Positions 6,166 to 16,500 of a stretch of DNA of 24,455 nt are shown here, in pieces. This DNA is from an uncultured Clostridia bacterium (lineage in GTDB: Bacteria > Bacillota > Clostridia > Christensenellales > Borkfalkiaceae). The stretch covers positions 1-24,455 of the forward strand of contig CANRFD010000007.1 in assembly GCA_947629845.1 (NCBI GenBank). The letters run 5' to 3'. The translations under genes were made by a program, and so were the position numbers. Below the pieces are notes generated by a model, which saw only the letters and a program-made list of their open reading frames with translations, did not search any database and was not told the DNA's origin. The stretch's first letter is position 1. Each line of letters opens with the position of its first letter.

Positions 6166-8801
6166 TGCCGGGAGAAACGCAGACAGACTTCATCGGGCGC
6201 GCGCGGGAATGCTTCCGCAAGAACGGCGGAAAGCTGTTCCTCGTCGACGACGCCAAATTCAACGCTGCGGAGGCCCTCCTTGCCATCGTGCGGGAGGAGA
6301 AGCCCGCGTCGCTGCTTCTCATCGCGGAGAACGCCACGGTGGCGGCCGATCTTGCAGCCGCATTGCAGGGCGCTTCCTTCGCCTGCGAGACGGTGACGCG
6401 GAGCGCGCAGTTCGACGGCTTTGCCGGCGTCTCCGGCGGCGACTACGGCTACTATACGGAGAGGGCGGCGGCCTTCCGCAGAGAGCACCCCGTGCTCGTG
6501 ATCTCGGCGACGGACGAGGCGGGCGCGCCCCTTCTCAACGGCGTGCTGTGCTCCAACCCCTCCAAGAGCGGCATGTATTACAGCGACGACGACAGAAAGC
6601 AGGCCAAGTACTGCGTTTCCGACTTCCTCGCCGCCTGCCGCTATGAGTTCGTCGCCATCGACGCCGTGTTTACCCTCCTCGACTTCCGCACGCAGCAGCA
6701 GCTCTTCGAGCGGGGCGGCGCGGACGAGGGCGGCGAAGGAAAGGGCTCGGCCGTCGATCCCTTCGACTACGACTACGTCGACTTTTTGGGGAAGGACTTC
6801 TACACGGACACCGCGCATTCCTTCCACCGCCTGAAGTACATCGCCGGGGCGGCGAAACAGTGCGTCATTCTCTCGGACACCGTGTTCGAGCGGGACGCCG
6901 TCGAGCTGTATGCCGTGCTCGACATGCTGCACGACAAATTCAACTTCAACCGCGCGCGCGATCTCATCCGCGGACTCACGCAGGACTACGACGCGAGCTG
7001 CGAGCTCGTCTATAACGACATCAACAACTGCAAGGGCGACGACAACGTGCTGAGCAGCTGCGTACAGCGCGCCCAGAACAGCGCGCAGAGGGTGCCGCGC
7101 GACATCTCGTCGATGAGCGACTACCTCGAAAAGAAATTGAAATTCACCTCCGAGGAGGAGATCTTCCTGCAGGCCGTCGCCGCCTATTCCGAGGCGCGCT
7201 TCGGCGGAAAGACCGTCATGCTCGAAGAGCTCATCGAGAGCATGGAGCGGGACATGATGGAGATGGTGGAATGCTTCCTCGGCATGTACCTTCGCGACCG
7301 CGTGAAGGGGGAGCTCGAGAGCGCGCTGAAGAGCACCTACCTCTCCGGAATGGAGGCGGGGGAGGTCTCCGCGCTGTACGCGGTGTTCGCCCGCTACGGC
7401 GTCTGCCACGGCTACGGCGCCGCCGCGGGGGACGAGGTCGTGCGCATCTACCGCGACGATTCCGCGTTCGAGTACGCCATCAGGGAGGAGCTTCCCAAGG
7501 GCGCCGAGGGGGACAACGATTACGCCGTCATCGTCGACGGCGGGCAGGATAAGTTCAAATGCTTTGCCATCTTCCGCCTGCTGGCCGAAAAGGAGCCGCT
7601 CAAACTTGCGTCGCCCGCCCTCGTCATCGTGAAGGACGAAAAGGAGGAGACGGTCTTGCGGCTGCTCGAAAACCGCGGCCTGCAGACGCGCTCTCTCGAC
7701 GCGGCAGGGGACGCAAAGGTCATCGTTGCGGGCTATTCCCGCTTCCGCAGCACGGCGAAAAAGCCGTCCGTCGCCTCGGCGATCTTCTATGACGTCATCC
7801 CCGACCTCTTCTTGTTCGTGCGGACGCGCAACAAGGTGAAGAGCCTCGGCAACGTGCAGACGGCCGTGCTGTGCGATTACAGCGACCTCGGCGGGTTCCT
7901 TTTCGGGACGTGGAGGAAGGAACTCTTTGCCGAGCCCTTCGGCTGCATTCCCTTCGGACAGCCGCAGATCGAGCCCAAGCCCGGGCTGTTCCGCACCTAT
8001 ACCGACATCGCAGAGGAGATCGCGCAGTGCTACGGCGCGCTGCGGGAGATCGTGGATAAGGGCGCCCCGCGCGGCGGGGAGTTTACGAGGAGCTACCGCA
8101 ACCTGCTCACGGCGCTCGCCGACAATACGGCGACTTCCGCCTCCGAGATCGAGACGGATATGCACTTCTTCGAGGAGGACGCAAAGCACATGGCGGCTGC
8201 GTTCGCCAACGCCATCACCCTCGGCAGAGAGGGCGTGGCGGTGGAGCTGCGCGGCAACTCCGGCGGGAAGTCGGCGGCGGAGGAGGCTCCGCGGCGGCTG
8301 TTCTTCAACGTCTGCGCCCGCTATCTGTTCCGCCACTGCGACGTGAAGGAGCGCGACTGCAACGGCTGCCCCCAATATAACCCGCTCTACATCAACGATT
8401 TCAACGTGTTCAGGGCGGAGACGGAGGAGTTCTTCCAAACGGCGCTCGCCTACATCGAATGGCGCAGGGTGCAGTCCAACAGCGGCGTCATCATTTCCGG
8501 CGACTCCGAGGAAGGGCAGGGCGAGGCCAACGAGCTGAAGGCGCTCATCCTCGAACAACAGGAAGGGGCGATGAAGGCGCTCGAGACGCTCGGAAAGGTC
8601 GTTTCCAAGCGGCCCGGATTCGCAAGCGTGGAGTACAGCGATGCAGAGAAGGCGCTTGCGCCCATGCACGCCGTCGCCGCGCGCATTCTGAACAAGTACA
8701 CGACACGCCTGCTCGCGATCTTCGAAAAGAACAGCGGGCTGATGCGTACGGTATATGCCACCGCGTGCGGCGGGCTGAAAGCTGCCGCAGCAGCAAAGTG
8801 A
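6165..8801 (+). CDS. Degenerate SNF2-like protein (pseudo-helicase) paired with the upstream ATPase, 878 aa
   Basis: No helicase motif is intact, but the chain can be laid along the upstream SNF2 protein in order. Residues 49-67 (SLLLIAENATVAADLAAAL) match its motif Ia strand SLLIVVPNEIMAAKWEYEL; EFVAIDAVFTLLD (161-173) sits where TLIVDEVHDYID does; SFHRLKYIAGAAKQCVILSD (from 219) matches SLYKKLKALADKALRKIFLT; VIVAGYSRFRSTAK (519-532) matches VIDPSRYEKGVDLQ; VRTRNKVKSLG (from 552) stands in place of QRIGRIDRIRPLG. The GKT lysine, DEVH acidic pair and arginine finger are all lost, so ATP hydrolysis is not expected. The C-terminal part repeats the Cys cluster (Cys725, Cys732, Cys735, CPQY) followed by an FF...R...IISG segment, as in the ATPase. 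The likely role is a structural or regulatory partner of that ATPase. The homology is read by eye and needs a profile or structure comparison. Confidence 0.85.
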   Translation: MPGETQTDFIGRARECFRKNGGKLFLVDDAKFNAAEALLAIVREEKPASLLLIAENATVAADLAAALQGASFACETVTRSAQFDGFAGVSGGDYGYYTERAAAFRREHPVLVISATDEAGAPLLNGVLCSNPSKSGMYYSDDDRKQAKYCVSDFLAACRYEFVAIDAVFTLLDFRTQQQLFERGGADEGGEGKGSAVDPFDYDYVDFLGKDFYTDTAHSFHRLKYIAGAAKQCVILSDTVFERDAVELYAVLDMLHDKFNFNRARDLIRGLTQDYDASCELVYNDINNCKGDDNVLSSCVQRAQNSAQRVPRDISSMSDYLEKKLKFTSEEEIFLQAVAAYSEARFGGKTVMLEELIESMERDMMEMVECFLGMYLRDRVKGELESALKSTYLSGMEAGEVSALYAVFARYGVCHGYGAAAGDEVVRIYRDDSAFEYAIREELPKGAEGDNDYAVIVDGGQDKFKCFAIFRLLAEKEPLKLASPALVIVKDEKEETVLRLLENRGLQTRSLDAAGDAKVIVAGYSRFRSTAKKPSVASAIFYDVIPDLFLFVRTRNKVKSLGNVQTAVLCDYSDLGGFLFGTWRKELFAEPFGCIPFGQPQIEPKPGLFRTYTDIAEEIAQCYGALREIVDKGAPRGGEFTRSYRNLLTALADNTATSASEIETDMHFFEEDAKHMAAAFANAITLGREGVAVELRGNSGGKSAAEEAPRRLFFNVCARYLFRHCDVKERDCNGCPQYNPLYINDFNVFRAETEEFFQTALAYIEWRRVQSNSGVIISGDSEEGQGEANELKALILEQQEGAMKALETLGKVVSKRPGFASVEYSDAEKALAPMHAVAARILNKYTTRLLAIFEKNSGLMRTVYATACGGLKAAAAAK

Positions 8802-8814
8802 CGAAGGAGAGAAT

Positions 8815-10503
8815 ATGGCAAATTTAACCGAAGCTACTTTAACTGAAATCGCAAGACGGCTGAAAGAGACCTTCGAAGGGTACAGCGTGCCCGAATTGCA
8901 GGACGAACTGCGGAAGTTCAAGGAAAAGAACAACATCCGCGAGGCGGAGAGCATCCGTATCGGCGATATGAGCTATATCGTCATCAACGATGTCTACAAG
9001 CGGGAAGAGTACGAGGGCGTGCCGGACAATATCAGTCCGCTCTTCTACAACAGTATCAACAACCGCTATGCGATCATCGACGCAAAGACGTCCTCTACGC
9101 TCATCGACGAGGTGTATTCGCGCGTCACCTACATCCAGAGGATATGCAGCACGGAGTCCAATGCCGACACCCGCGAGATGCGCGAAAATCTGCATTCCCT
9201 GTTCGGCGCCGAGCTCGATCAGAGCGACGTGCGCGTCGAGGGCGTCCAGTCCGAGGAAGAGCGGGAATATGCCGACCTCTTCCAGCTCCACCTCGTGCTC
9301 GACTCGGGAACTTCCGCCATGCCCGATACCTTCGGGTTCATGTGGAAGAAGGGTGAGATCAAGGAGATCCCCGCGAGCGTCATGCGGCAGGTGCGCCGCT
9401 CGGGCGACGTCAGCATGCTCAAGGATCGCGATCTGCTCGAAAAGAACAGGGAGTCCATCCAGAAGGCCGTGTTCGATACCTATTCCAGCGAGGACGCCGA
9501 CATCGAGAACATCACGGTGAAGTCCATCTTCGAGATCCGCATCCCCGTGACCAAGATCCACCCGCAGGTGCGGGATAAACAGTTCGGGCGCATCGGGCGG
9601 TTCAACACGGTGTACCTCGCCGGCCGCAACAACGAGTTCGCCTCGCTCAACGCCAACATCCACACGTGCAATCTCTGCCGCAAGGATCTCGTCGACGTCA
9701 ACGACCCGAGCAAGATCAACCACCTGCACATCAATATCGACGCCGTGCTTCCCAGGGAGAAGGACGATGCGCTGCAGTATTACGCGCTCGGGTGCGAATG
9801 CTGCCTCGAGGAGTGCCCCGAATGCCACAGCTGGCACTTCAACTACGAAAAATATCTCGGCTCCAAGATCTACGACACCGTGACGCTGGCGCCCGGCCGC
9901 TCCTTCATCAAGCGGCTCACGTCCATCTCGGGCAACTATTGCTCTTGCCGCGAGTGCATCGACTGGGTGTACGACGAGAACACGGGGACGGAGAACGAGC
10001 ACGACATCATTCCCATCGAGAAGATCGCCTTCATCAACTACGCGAACGAGCAGATCGCCTCCTATAAGGACTACAAGACGGAACTGAAGCGAGACCTGCG
10101 CAAGGTGGAGAAGGGCGACGGCAAGGGGCAGAGCGAGGCCGCCAAGGAGGCGTTCGCCAAGTTCCGCCGTAAGCTCGCCGAAAAGTTCGATATGGACGTG
10201 AAGGATATCCTCGTGACGTCGATCGATAAGTGCAGGCGGTGCATCGTGTGCAACGGCCGCTACTACTGGGGCGCCGAGGGCGGCGATTACAACTATCGCT
10301 GCAACGTCTGCGAGGAGATGGTCTCCGAAAAGCGCCACATGGTGACGCGCAACGACGGCATCATCTTCATGCGCAGGCACACCAAGCGCGGGAACATCAT
10401 CGATAAGTACACGGTGACCAAGCTCGGCAATCTCAAACGGTTGTCGTCTCACATCGAGCAGACGGAAATCAAAGAGGAGGATACCGCCAAGAACAAGGCG
10501 TAA
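8815..10503 (+). CDS. Multi-zinc-finger cytosolic protein, 562 aa
   Basis: The family is not recognised. The N-terminal half (1-280) is charged and partly helical, with no membrane segment or signal peptide. The second half carries at least fifteen cysteines in clusters: CNLC (285, 288); CECC with two further Cys and a His (327, 329, 330, 334, 337, His338); CSCREC (376, 378, 381); CRRCIVC (473, 476, 479); and CNVC (496, 499). The last two clusters, C-x2-C then 16 residues then C-x2-C, form a standard zinc ribbon, and the others suggest one or two more treble-clef-like sites. HNH nucleases can be built on such a frame, and His338 and the HLHIN stretch near 301-305 leave that open, but I see no complete HNH motif. 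Lys/Arg-rich helices at 405-455 could bind nucleic acid. GAAGGAGAG (8803-8811) precedes the ATG by a few bases. Position directly after the two SNF2-like genes suggests a DNA- or protein-binding subunit of the same complex. Confidence 0.85.
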   Translation: MANLTEATLTEIARRLKETFEGYSVPELQDELRKFKEKNNIREAESIRIGDMSYIVINDVYKREEYEGVPDNISPLFYNSINNRYAIIDAKTSSTLIDEVYSRVTYIQRICSTESNADTREMRENLHSLFGAELDQSDVRVEGVQSEEEREYADLFQLHLVLDSGTSAMPDTFGFMWKKGEIKEIPASVMRQVRRSGDVSMLKDRDLLEKNRESIQKAVFDTYSSEDADIENITVKSIFEIRIPVTKIHPQVRDKQFGRIGRFNTVYLAGRNNEFASLNANIHTCNLCRKDLVDVNDPSKINHLHINIDAVLPREKDDALQYYALGCECCLEECPECHSWHFNYEKYLGSKIYDTVTLAPGRSFIKRLTSISGNYCSCRECIDWVYDENTGTENEHDIIPIEKIAFINYANEQIASYKDYKTELKRDLRKVEKGDGKGQSEAAKEAFAKFRRKLAEKFDMDVKDILVTSIDKCRRCIVCNGRYYWGAEGGDYNYRCNVCEEMVSEKRHMVTRNDGIIFMRRHTKRGNIIDKYTVTKLGNLKRLSSHIEQTEIKEEDTAKNKA

Positions 10504-10525
10504 GCCTTTTGCGAGAGGTCTTATT

Positions 10526-13500
10526 ATGAGCAGAACATCTACCGTTTTAACCGAACATAACAGAATTATTGCCGCGCGGCATTTCCTCGCGCTGTTCAAC
10601 TTCCTCGTCATTCTTGCGGGGAGCGTTGTAACACAGTACTTCCTGTCCGTCAGGGGCACGCCCAACGGGGTGATCGCCGTTGCGGACGTCATCATCGCCA
10701 TCAACGTCGTGCAATTCGGGCTGTGCCTTGCCGACTATATCACGCAGAAGTTCTTCGGCCTGTATGTGAAAGTGCTCGTCCCCATCACCTATGCGGTCGG
10801 CGGCGTATGGCTGCTGCTGCTTGCGGCGGAGATGCTGCTTTCCACGCTCGCCATGGGCATCGTGCGTATCGACCTGATCGTCATCGTGGCAGTGCAGATC
10901 GTCACGGCGCTCGTCGCCTACCTCCTGTGGGCGGTACTCAACCGCCGTGCGCTTGACGCTTTGATGCGCTCGAGCGTGCGCGACGACGACGATAAGCGCG
11001 TGAAGAAGGCCAACCACTACGTCGGCGTGTACATTCTCCTTGCGGCGGCTGTGCTCGTTGCGCAGGTGGGCGCGCTCTTCCTCTATCAGATCCCGCCCAA
11101 GGTGTACGACCTGTTCGACGGCTCCCGTGCGCTCGGCTACGAGCTCTACGACAACGGCAGGGGCTACGTCGTGAGCGAGGTCTACTCCGGTACTTCCTCC
11201 CTCGTGAACGTGCCCGCGACCTACAACAATCTGCCCGTGCTCGGCATCAAGGACGGCGCGCTGGCGGAGGAGAACGTCGCCGAGAACGAGAAGGTGTACA
11301 ACATCACCTTCGGTACGCCCATGACCGACGAAGAGACGGGCACCACGACCGTCGTCTCCTATCTCGAATTTATCGACAGCGGCGCCATCGTCAACAACCA
11401 GATCGAGACGATCACCCTGCCCGCCTCGCTTACGCGCATCGGCGGCTATTCCGTCACGCAGGATGTGGGCGCGGTGAACATGAGCGCCGTCACCCGCGCG
11501 GGCGAAACGGAGCCCGCCATCTCGAGCTCCTCGCTCAAGACCATCGTCTATCAGGCGCGCGCCGATTTCGAACTCTTCGACTACGCCTGCGACGCCCTCC
11601 GCACCATCACGATGTCGGGCGAGTCGGTGGGCGCCATCACCTCCGTGGAGGGGCTGAGCAGCCACACCACCATCGAGGTCAGCAAGGATATCTATAACAC
11701 CTACCGCGAGGACAACATCGCGTATGCGCACAACTTCCGCCCGCTCATCGCGGAGAACGAGTTCTGCGTGGACTTCTACACCGACTGCGACGTCTATATC
11801 GACAGTATCATCGCGAGCAGCGAGACGACGGTGGAATTCAGCCACCTCTCCACCCTCGTAAGGGACACCACGGCGTACAACGCAGACGACCACGAGCTTG
11901 GCACGGAAGGCGCCAAGGCAGACAGCGCATTCCGCGGCTGGTATACCGATTCGGCGTGCAGCAACGAGTACAAGATCGCAACGGGCGAAGAGATGCGCTT
12001 CAACAAGAGCATGGAACTCTACGCCAAGTGGGTGCACGAGTACACCGCCGAGCTCGACTGGGGCAACTATAAAGATAACGTCGTCGGCGTGGAGAAAATT
12101 CAGCACTGGACGGACGAGCGCGCGGAGCGGCTGCCCGGCTACGAGGGCAGGCTTGGCTATTCCGCTGGCGTAAGCTGGCACGTCGGTAACCTCTACGGCA
12201 CCGCCGTAAGCGACACGGCGACGCTCCACAACAACGTGACGCTCGTCGCCGAATGGCTGCTCGATAAACCCGCGGGCATCGACATTCTCCCCAACAAGAT
12301 GGGGGACGAGGACGGCGTGTACGTCTCGGATGATAAGGACACCGTCAGCTTTACATACGACGAGGCGCGCATGGTGCACCTCGAAGCGCAGGAGGGGACG
12401 CACGCGCTCAAAGATAACGGCGTGACCCTCTCCCACGAGTGGTTCAAGCAGGGGAACGAAAACGAGAGCCTCGGCTATACCCTCCTCGAGCTGGAGAACG
12501 TCGCCCAGTCGGGCGTCTACATCCTCCGCGTCACCGCGAGGGCGACCGAGGGACAGGAGACGGCCTCTTCGGAGACGAAGGTCAACGTCTCCATCGGGAG
12601 GAAGGCGCTCGACGTCGCCAAGAGCGGCGTGATCTTCGGCACGGAGACCCGCGAATACAGCGGCGGCACGCAGACCCTCGTCTGCAAGGACGCGGAAGAT
12701 TATTTGAGCCACAACGCCATCGACGTGAAATACGAGTACACCGCCAAGAACGCCTCCGCGGGCGCCTCGCTCGGCTCGAACGGCGTGAAGAACGTCGGCG
12801 AATATCACGTGAAGGCGACGTTCAGCAAGAACAACGAGGCCGCGAGAGCCAATTACGAAGAGGAGTCGATGGAGGCCGACTTCACCATCACGCAAAAGTC
12901 CATCACCAAGGCCACATGGAAGGGCAGGGGCAGCGGCTGGAGTGGCACCAACATAACGTACAACAAGCTGCCGCATGAGATCTATCTTGAGATCGGCGCG
13001 GGCGAGGTGTTCCCGCAGGACAGCGTCGCCTTCGAGTACGACGAGAGCGGCACCTACACCACCAAGGGCACGGACGCGGGCGACTACACCGCAAAGGCGT
13101 TCCGGCTGAATAACGACAACTACAAGATCGGCGACGAGATCGGGCTTACCTGCGAGTGGCACATCGATCCCAAGGAAGTCTTCGTGCAGCAGTGGCAGAT
13201 CAACGGGCTCGACAATCCTTCCGCCAGCACGGAATATTCGGGTTCGGCGATCACCGTAGCCGCGGTGCTCCTGGGCGCCGAGCCGGGCGACACCGTGAAC
13301 TTCAACTATGTGACGGGCGGCACCGAGGTCGTCTCTGCGACGAAGGCGGGCAGCTACCGCTCCAAGATCGCGGGCGTAAACAACACGAACTACACGTTCG
13401 ACCCCGAAACGGGCGACAAGGCGACCTTCGATTGGAATATCACCAAGAAGAAGCTCATCCTGTCCTTCGGCGAAAACGAGTCGCTCACCTATAACGGGCA

Positions 13501-16500
13501 GGCGCAGGGCGTCACGGCGACCGTGACGGGCTTTGTCGGCGGCGACGAATCGCACTTCGAGAAGAACTTCTTCAAGTACACCGCCGAAAATTTGACCGAC
13601 ACGCCGAGCAACTCGGGCGGGAACTACATCATCAGATTTACGGCGACCAACGCCGACACCTACACTGTGACCTTCACCGGGCTCAACAGCGAGGTCTCCG
13701 ACGAAGTTCTCGCCAACTACGAGCTTCAGACGAGCGGCTCGACGATGGAAAAATCGTTCACCATCGCACAGAAACAGCTCACGTTTAACACGGCCTTCCG
13801 CACCTACACCTACGACGGCACGACGCAGAACCTGTACCTCGCCGTGGAGGGCATCGCCGCAAGCGATCTTGCGGGCGTTCAGCTCTCGCAGTTCGGCACG
13901 ACCGCCACGGGCGGGCAGCAGGTAAGCGGCGTCTATTGCCTCGTCTATCAGCAGAAGGATGCGGGCAATTGCGCTGTGCAGGTGCAGAGCTTCAGCAACG
14001 AAAATTACAGGCTCGAAGAGTTCAACGGCGAGATCAACATCGCCAAGCGTCCCGTCTCCATCAGCAAATGGAACATCAAGGACGACTCGAAGGAGGGCAC
14101 GGCGCAGGAGCTGAAGGCGGGCGCAAGTTTCGTCTATAACTTCTACGGCTACACCGTGAGCGTGGAGCTTACGGGCGTTGCCGCAAGCGAAGAGGTGAAG
14201 CTGCAGCTTACAAGTGCGAACGGCAAGGACGCCAAGGGCTACACGACGAGCGCGACCCTTCCCGAGACGTACACCAACTATACGCTCACGGGCACCACGG
14301 AGATCGGCTGGACGATCGCGCCGTACGCACTCAACTTCACCTGGAAGATGAACGGCTCCGATCTCGCGCTCAACGCTTCCTATGAGTACAGCGGCAACGA
14401 CTACACCCCCACGGCGACGTATGAAAAGCTCGGCACGGACGAGATCACCATCGACTACACTCCCGACGGCGGCTTTGTAAAGACGGCAAAGAACGTGGGG
14501 AGTTACACCAAGCAGGTCTCCACGACGGGGAACTCCAACTACACGATCGGGCAAAATGCGACGTATACGTGGGAGATCACGCCGGCGACCGTCACCGTGG
14601 AGTTCTCAAAGGACAACAGCTACACCTACAACGGGCAGTACCAGGGGCCGTCGTTCACCCTGACGGGGCTCATGGAACCCGATTTCGAGAACATCTCCAT
14701 CCGCGCAAGCGTCTCGGGCACGCCGCGCGTGGGGCAGGAGTCGATCAACAAGGATATCGACTTTGACCATACGGGAAGCGCCTATTCCTTCACCGATAGC
14801 CACGGCTTTGCGGTGGACGCGGGCGACTATTCCGTCCGCATCAGCGCCATCCGCCTGAGCGGGATCGCCAGCAACAACTACTCCATCGCTTCGAGCGGCG
14901 CGCTCGCGAGCTTCTCCATCGCGCAGAAGGAAGTTACGTTTACCGGGAAATGGCAGTATTCCAACAACACTGCCGGCAGCGGGGAGTATCTCTCCAACAC
15001 GACGATCACCTACAACAGGTCGCAGTACACGCTCACGACGGCGTTTTCCGCAGGCGTGCTCGTTACGCGCCTCGAAGGTAGGGCGGCGGACGAAGTGACC
15101 ATCGAGTATTCGGGGAACACGGGCACCGATTACAGCGCGTCGGGTTACACGGCGGCCGTCACGGGGCTCAGCGGGCAGTATGCCAACAACTACAAACTTC
15201 CCTCCTCGCCCTCCTCGGCGATGCGCATGTCCTGGAAGATCGCGCAGAAAGAGGTGAAGTTTACGGCATGGACGAACACGTCGCAGACCTATACGGGCAG
15301 CGAATTGAGCGTGACGACGGGGTATGACCGCGGCGCTTCTACCGATGACGACGGCAAGGTCTATACGGGCGATACGCTCACCCTGACCTATGACGCGGGC
15401 GCGAGAGCCACCACGGTGGGGAAGTATACCGCAAAGGTCACGGGCATCGGGAACAGCAACTACACGTTCAGCCCGCAGGACGCTTTGGCATCGCAGGTGT
15501 GGACGATCACGGCGTACCGCATAACGAGGCTCAATTGGTCGTACAGTACCACCGTATACAACGGGCAGGAGCAATATCCCGAGGCGACCTTCGAGTACTC
15601 CGGCGCCACGATCAAAGTGATCGATTACGACAAGCCCGAGGGCGGCGCAAAGAAGGCGAGCAGCAGCAACTATACCATCACGGCAAAGACGCTCAACAAC
15701 GACAACTTCACCCTCGACGACTGCACCAACGCCAGCCATACCTACACGATCACCAAAAAGACGCTTGAGATCGAGTGGGTCGAGAACGCAAGCGGTTCCG
15801 CGGCGTCGTCGTACAACTTCGTGTACACGGGGAACGTGTTTACCCTCGCCGCAAAGGCGACCAACCTCTGCGAGGGCGACAGCGTGCAGTTCTCGTACAG
15901 TTCATCGAACCCCGTAACGTTCACCGACGCAGGCAGCCACACCGCTTCCATTTCCTCGATCTCGGGCGAAAACTACCAGCTTGGGTCGAATACGTCCGTC
16001 AAGGTGGAAGTGAAGAAGCAGGTCGTCTCCGTACGCTGGAGCGGGGCGAACAAGTCCATTACATACGACGGCGCAGCGCACAGCTCCGAGTTCACCGTTA
16101 CGTTGAGCGGCACCAAGGAGGGGAGGTCGTACACCGTTCCGTCCGAAGTCCGCATCAGCAGCGGAACTCCGAAGAATGTCGGCAACTACACCTTTACCGC
16201 GGCGATCTCGTCTGCCGACGCAAACAACTACACGCTCGATGGTGCGGTGGATACCACCCGTACGCTCTCCATTAACGCGAAGGTCGTGACCATCAGCTGG
16301 ACGATCGACGGCAAACCCGCGCAGGGGAACTCTGCAACGTTCACCTATTATAGCGGAACATCGCACACGGTAACGGCGCAGCTCTCCGGAACGTATGAGA
16401 GCGGCATCACGCCGTCCTATAACAGAACGACCACCGTCAACGCGGCAGGGACGTATAACTTCAATGTATCGTCTCTTTCCTCGAACACGAACGGCAACTA

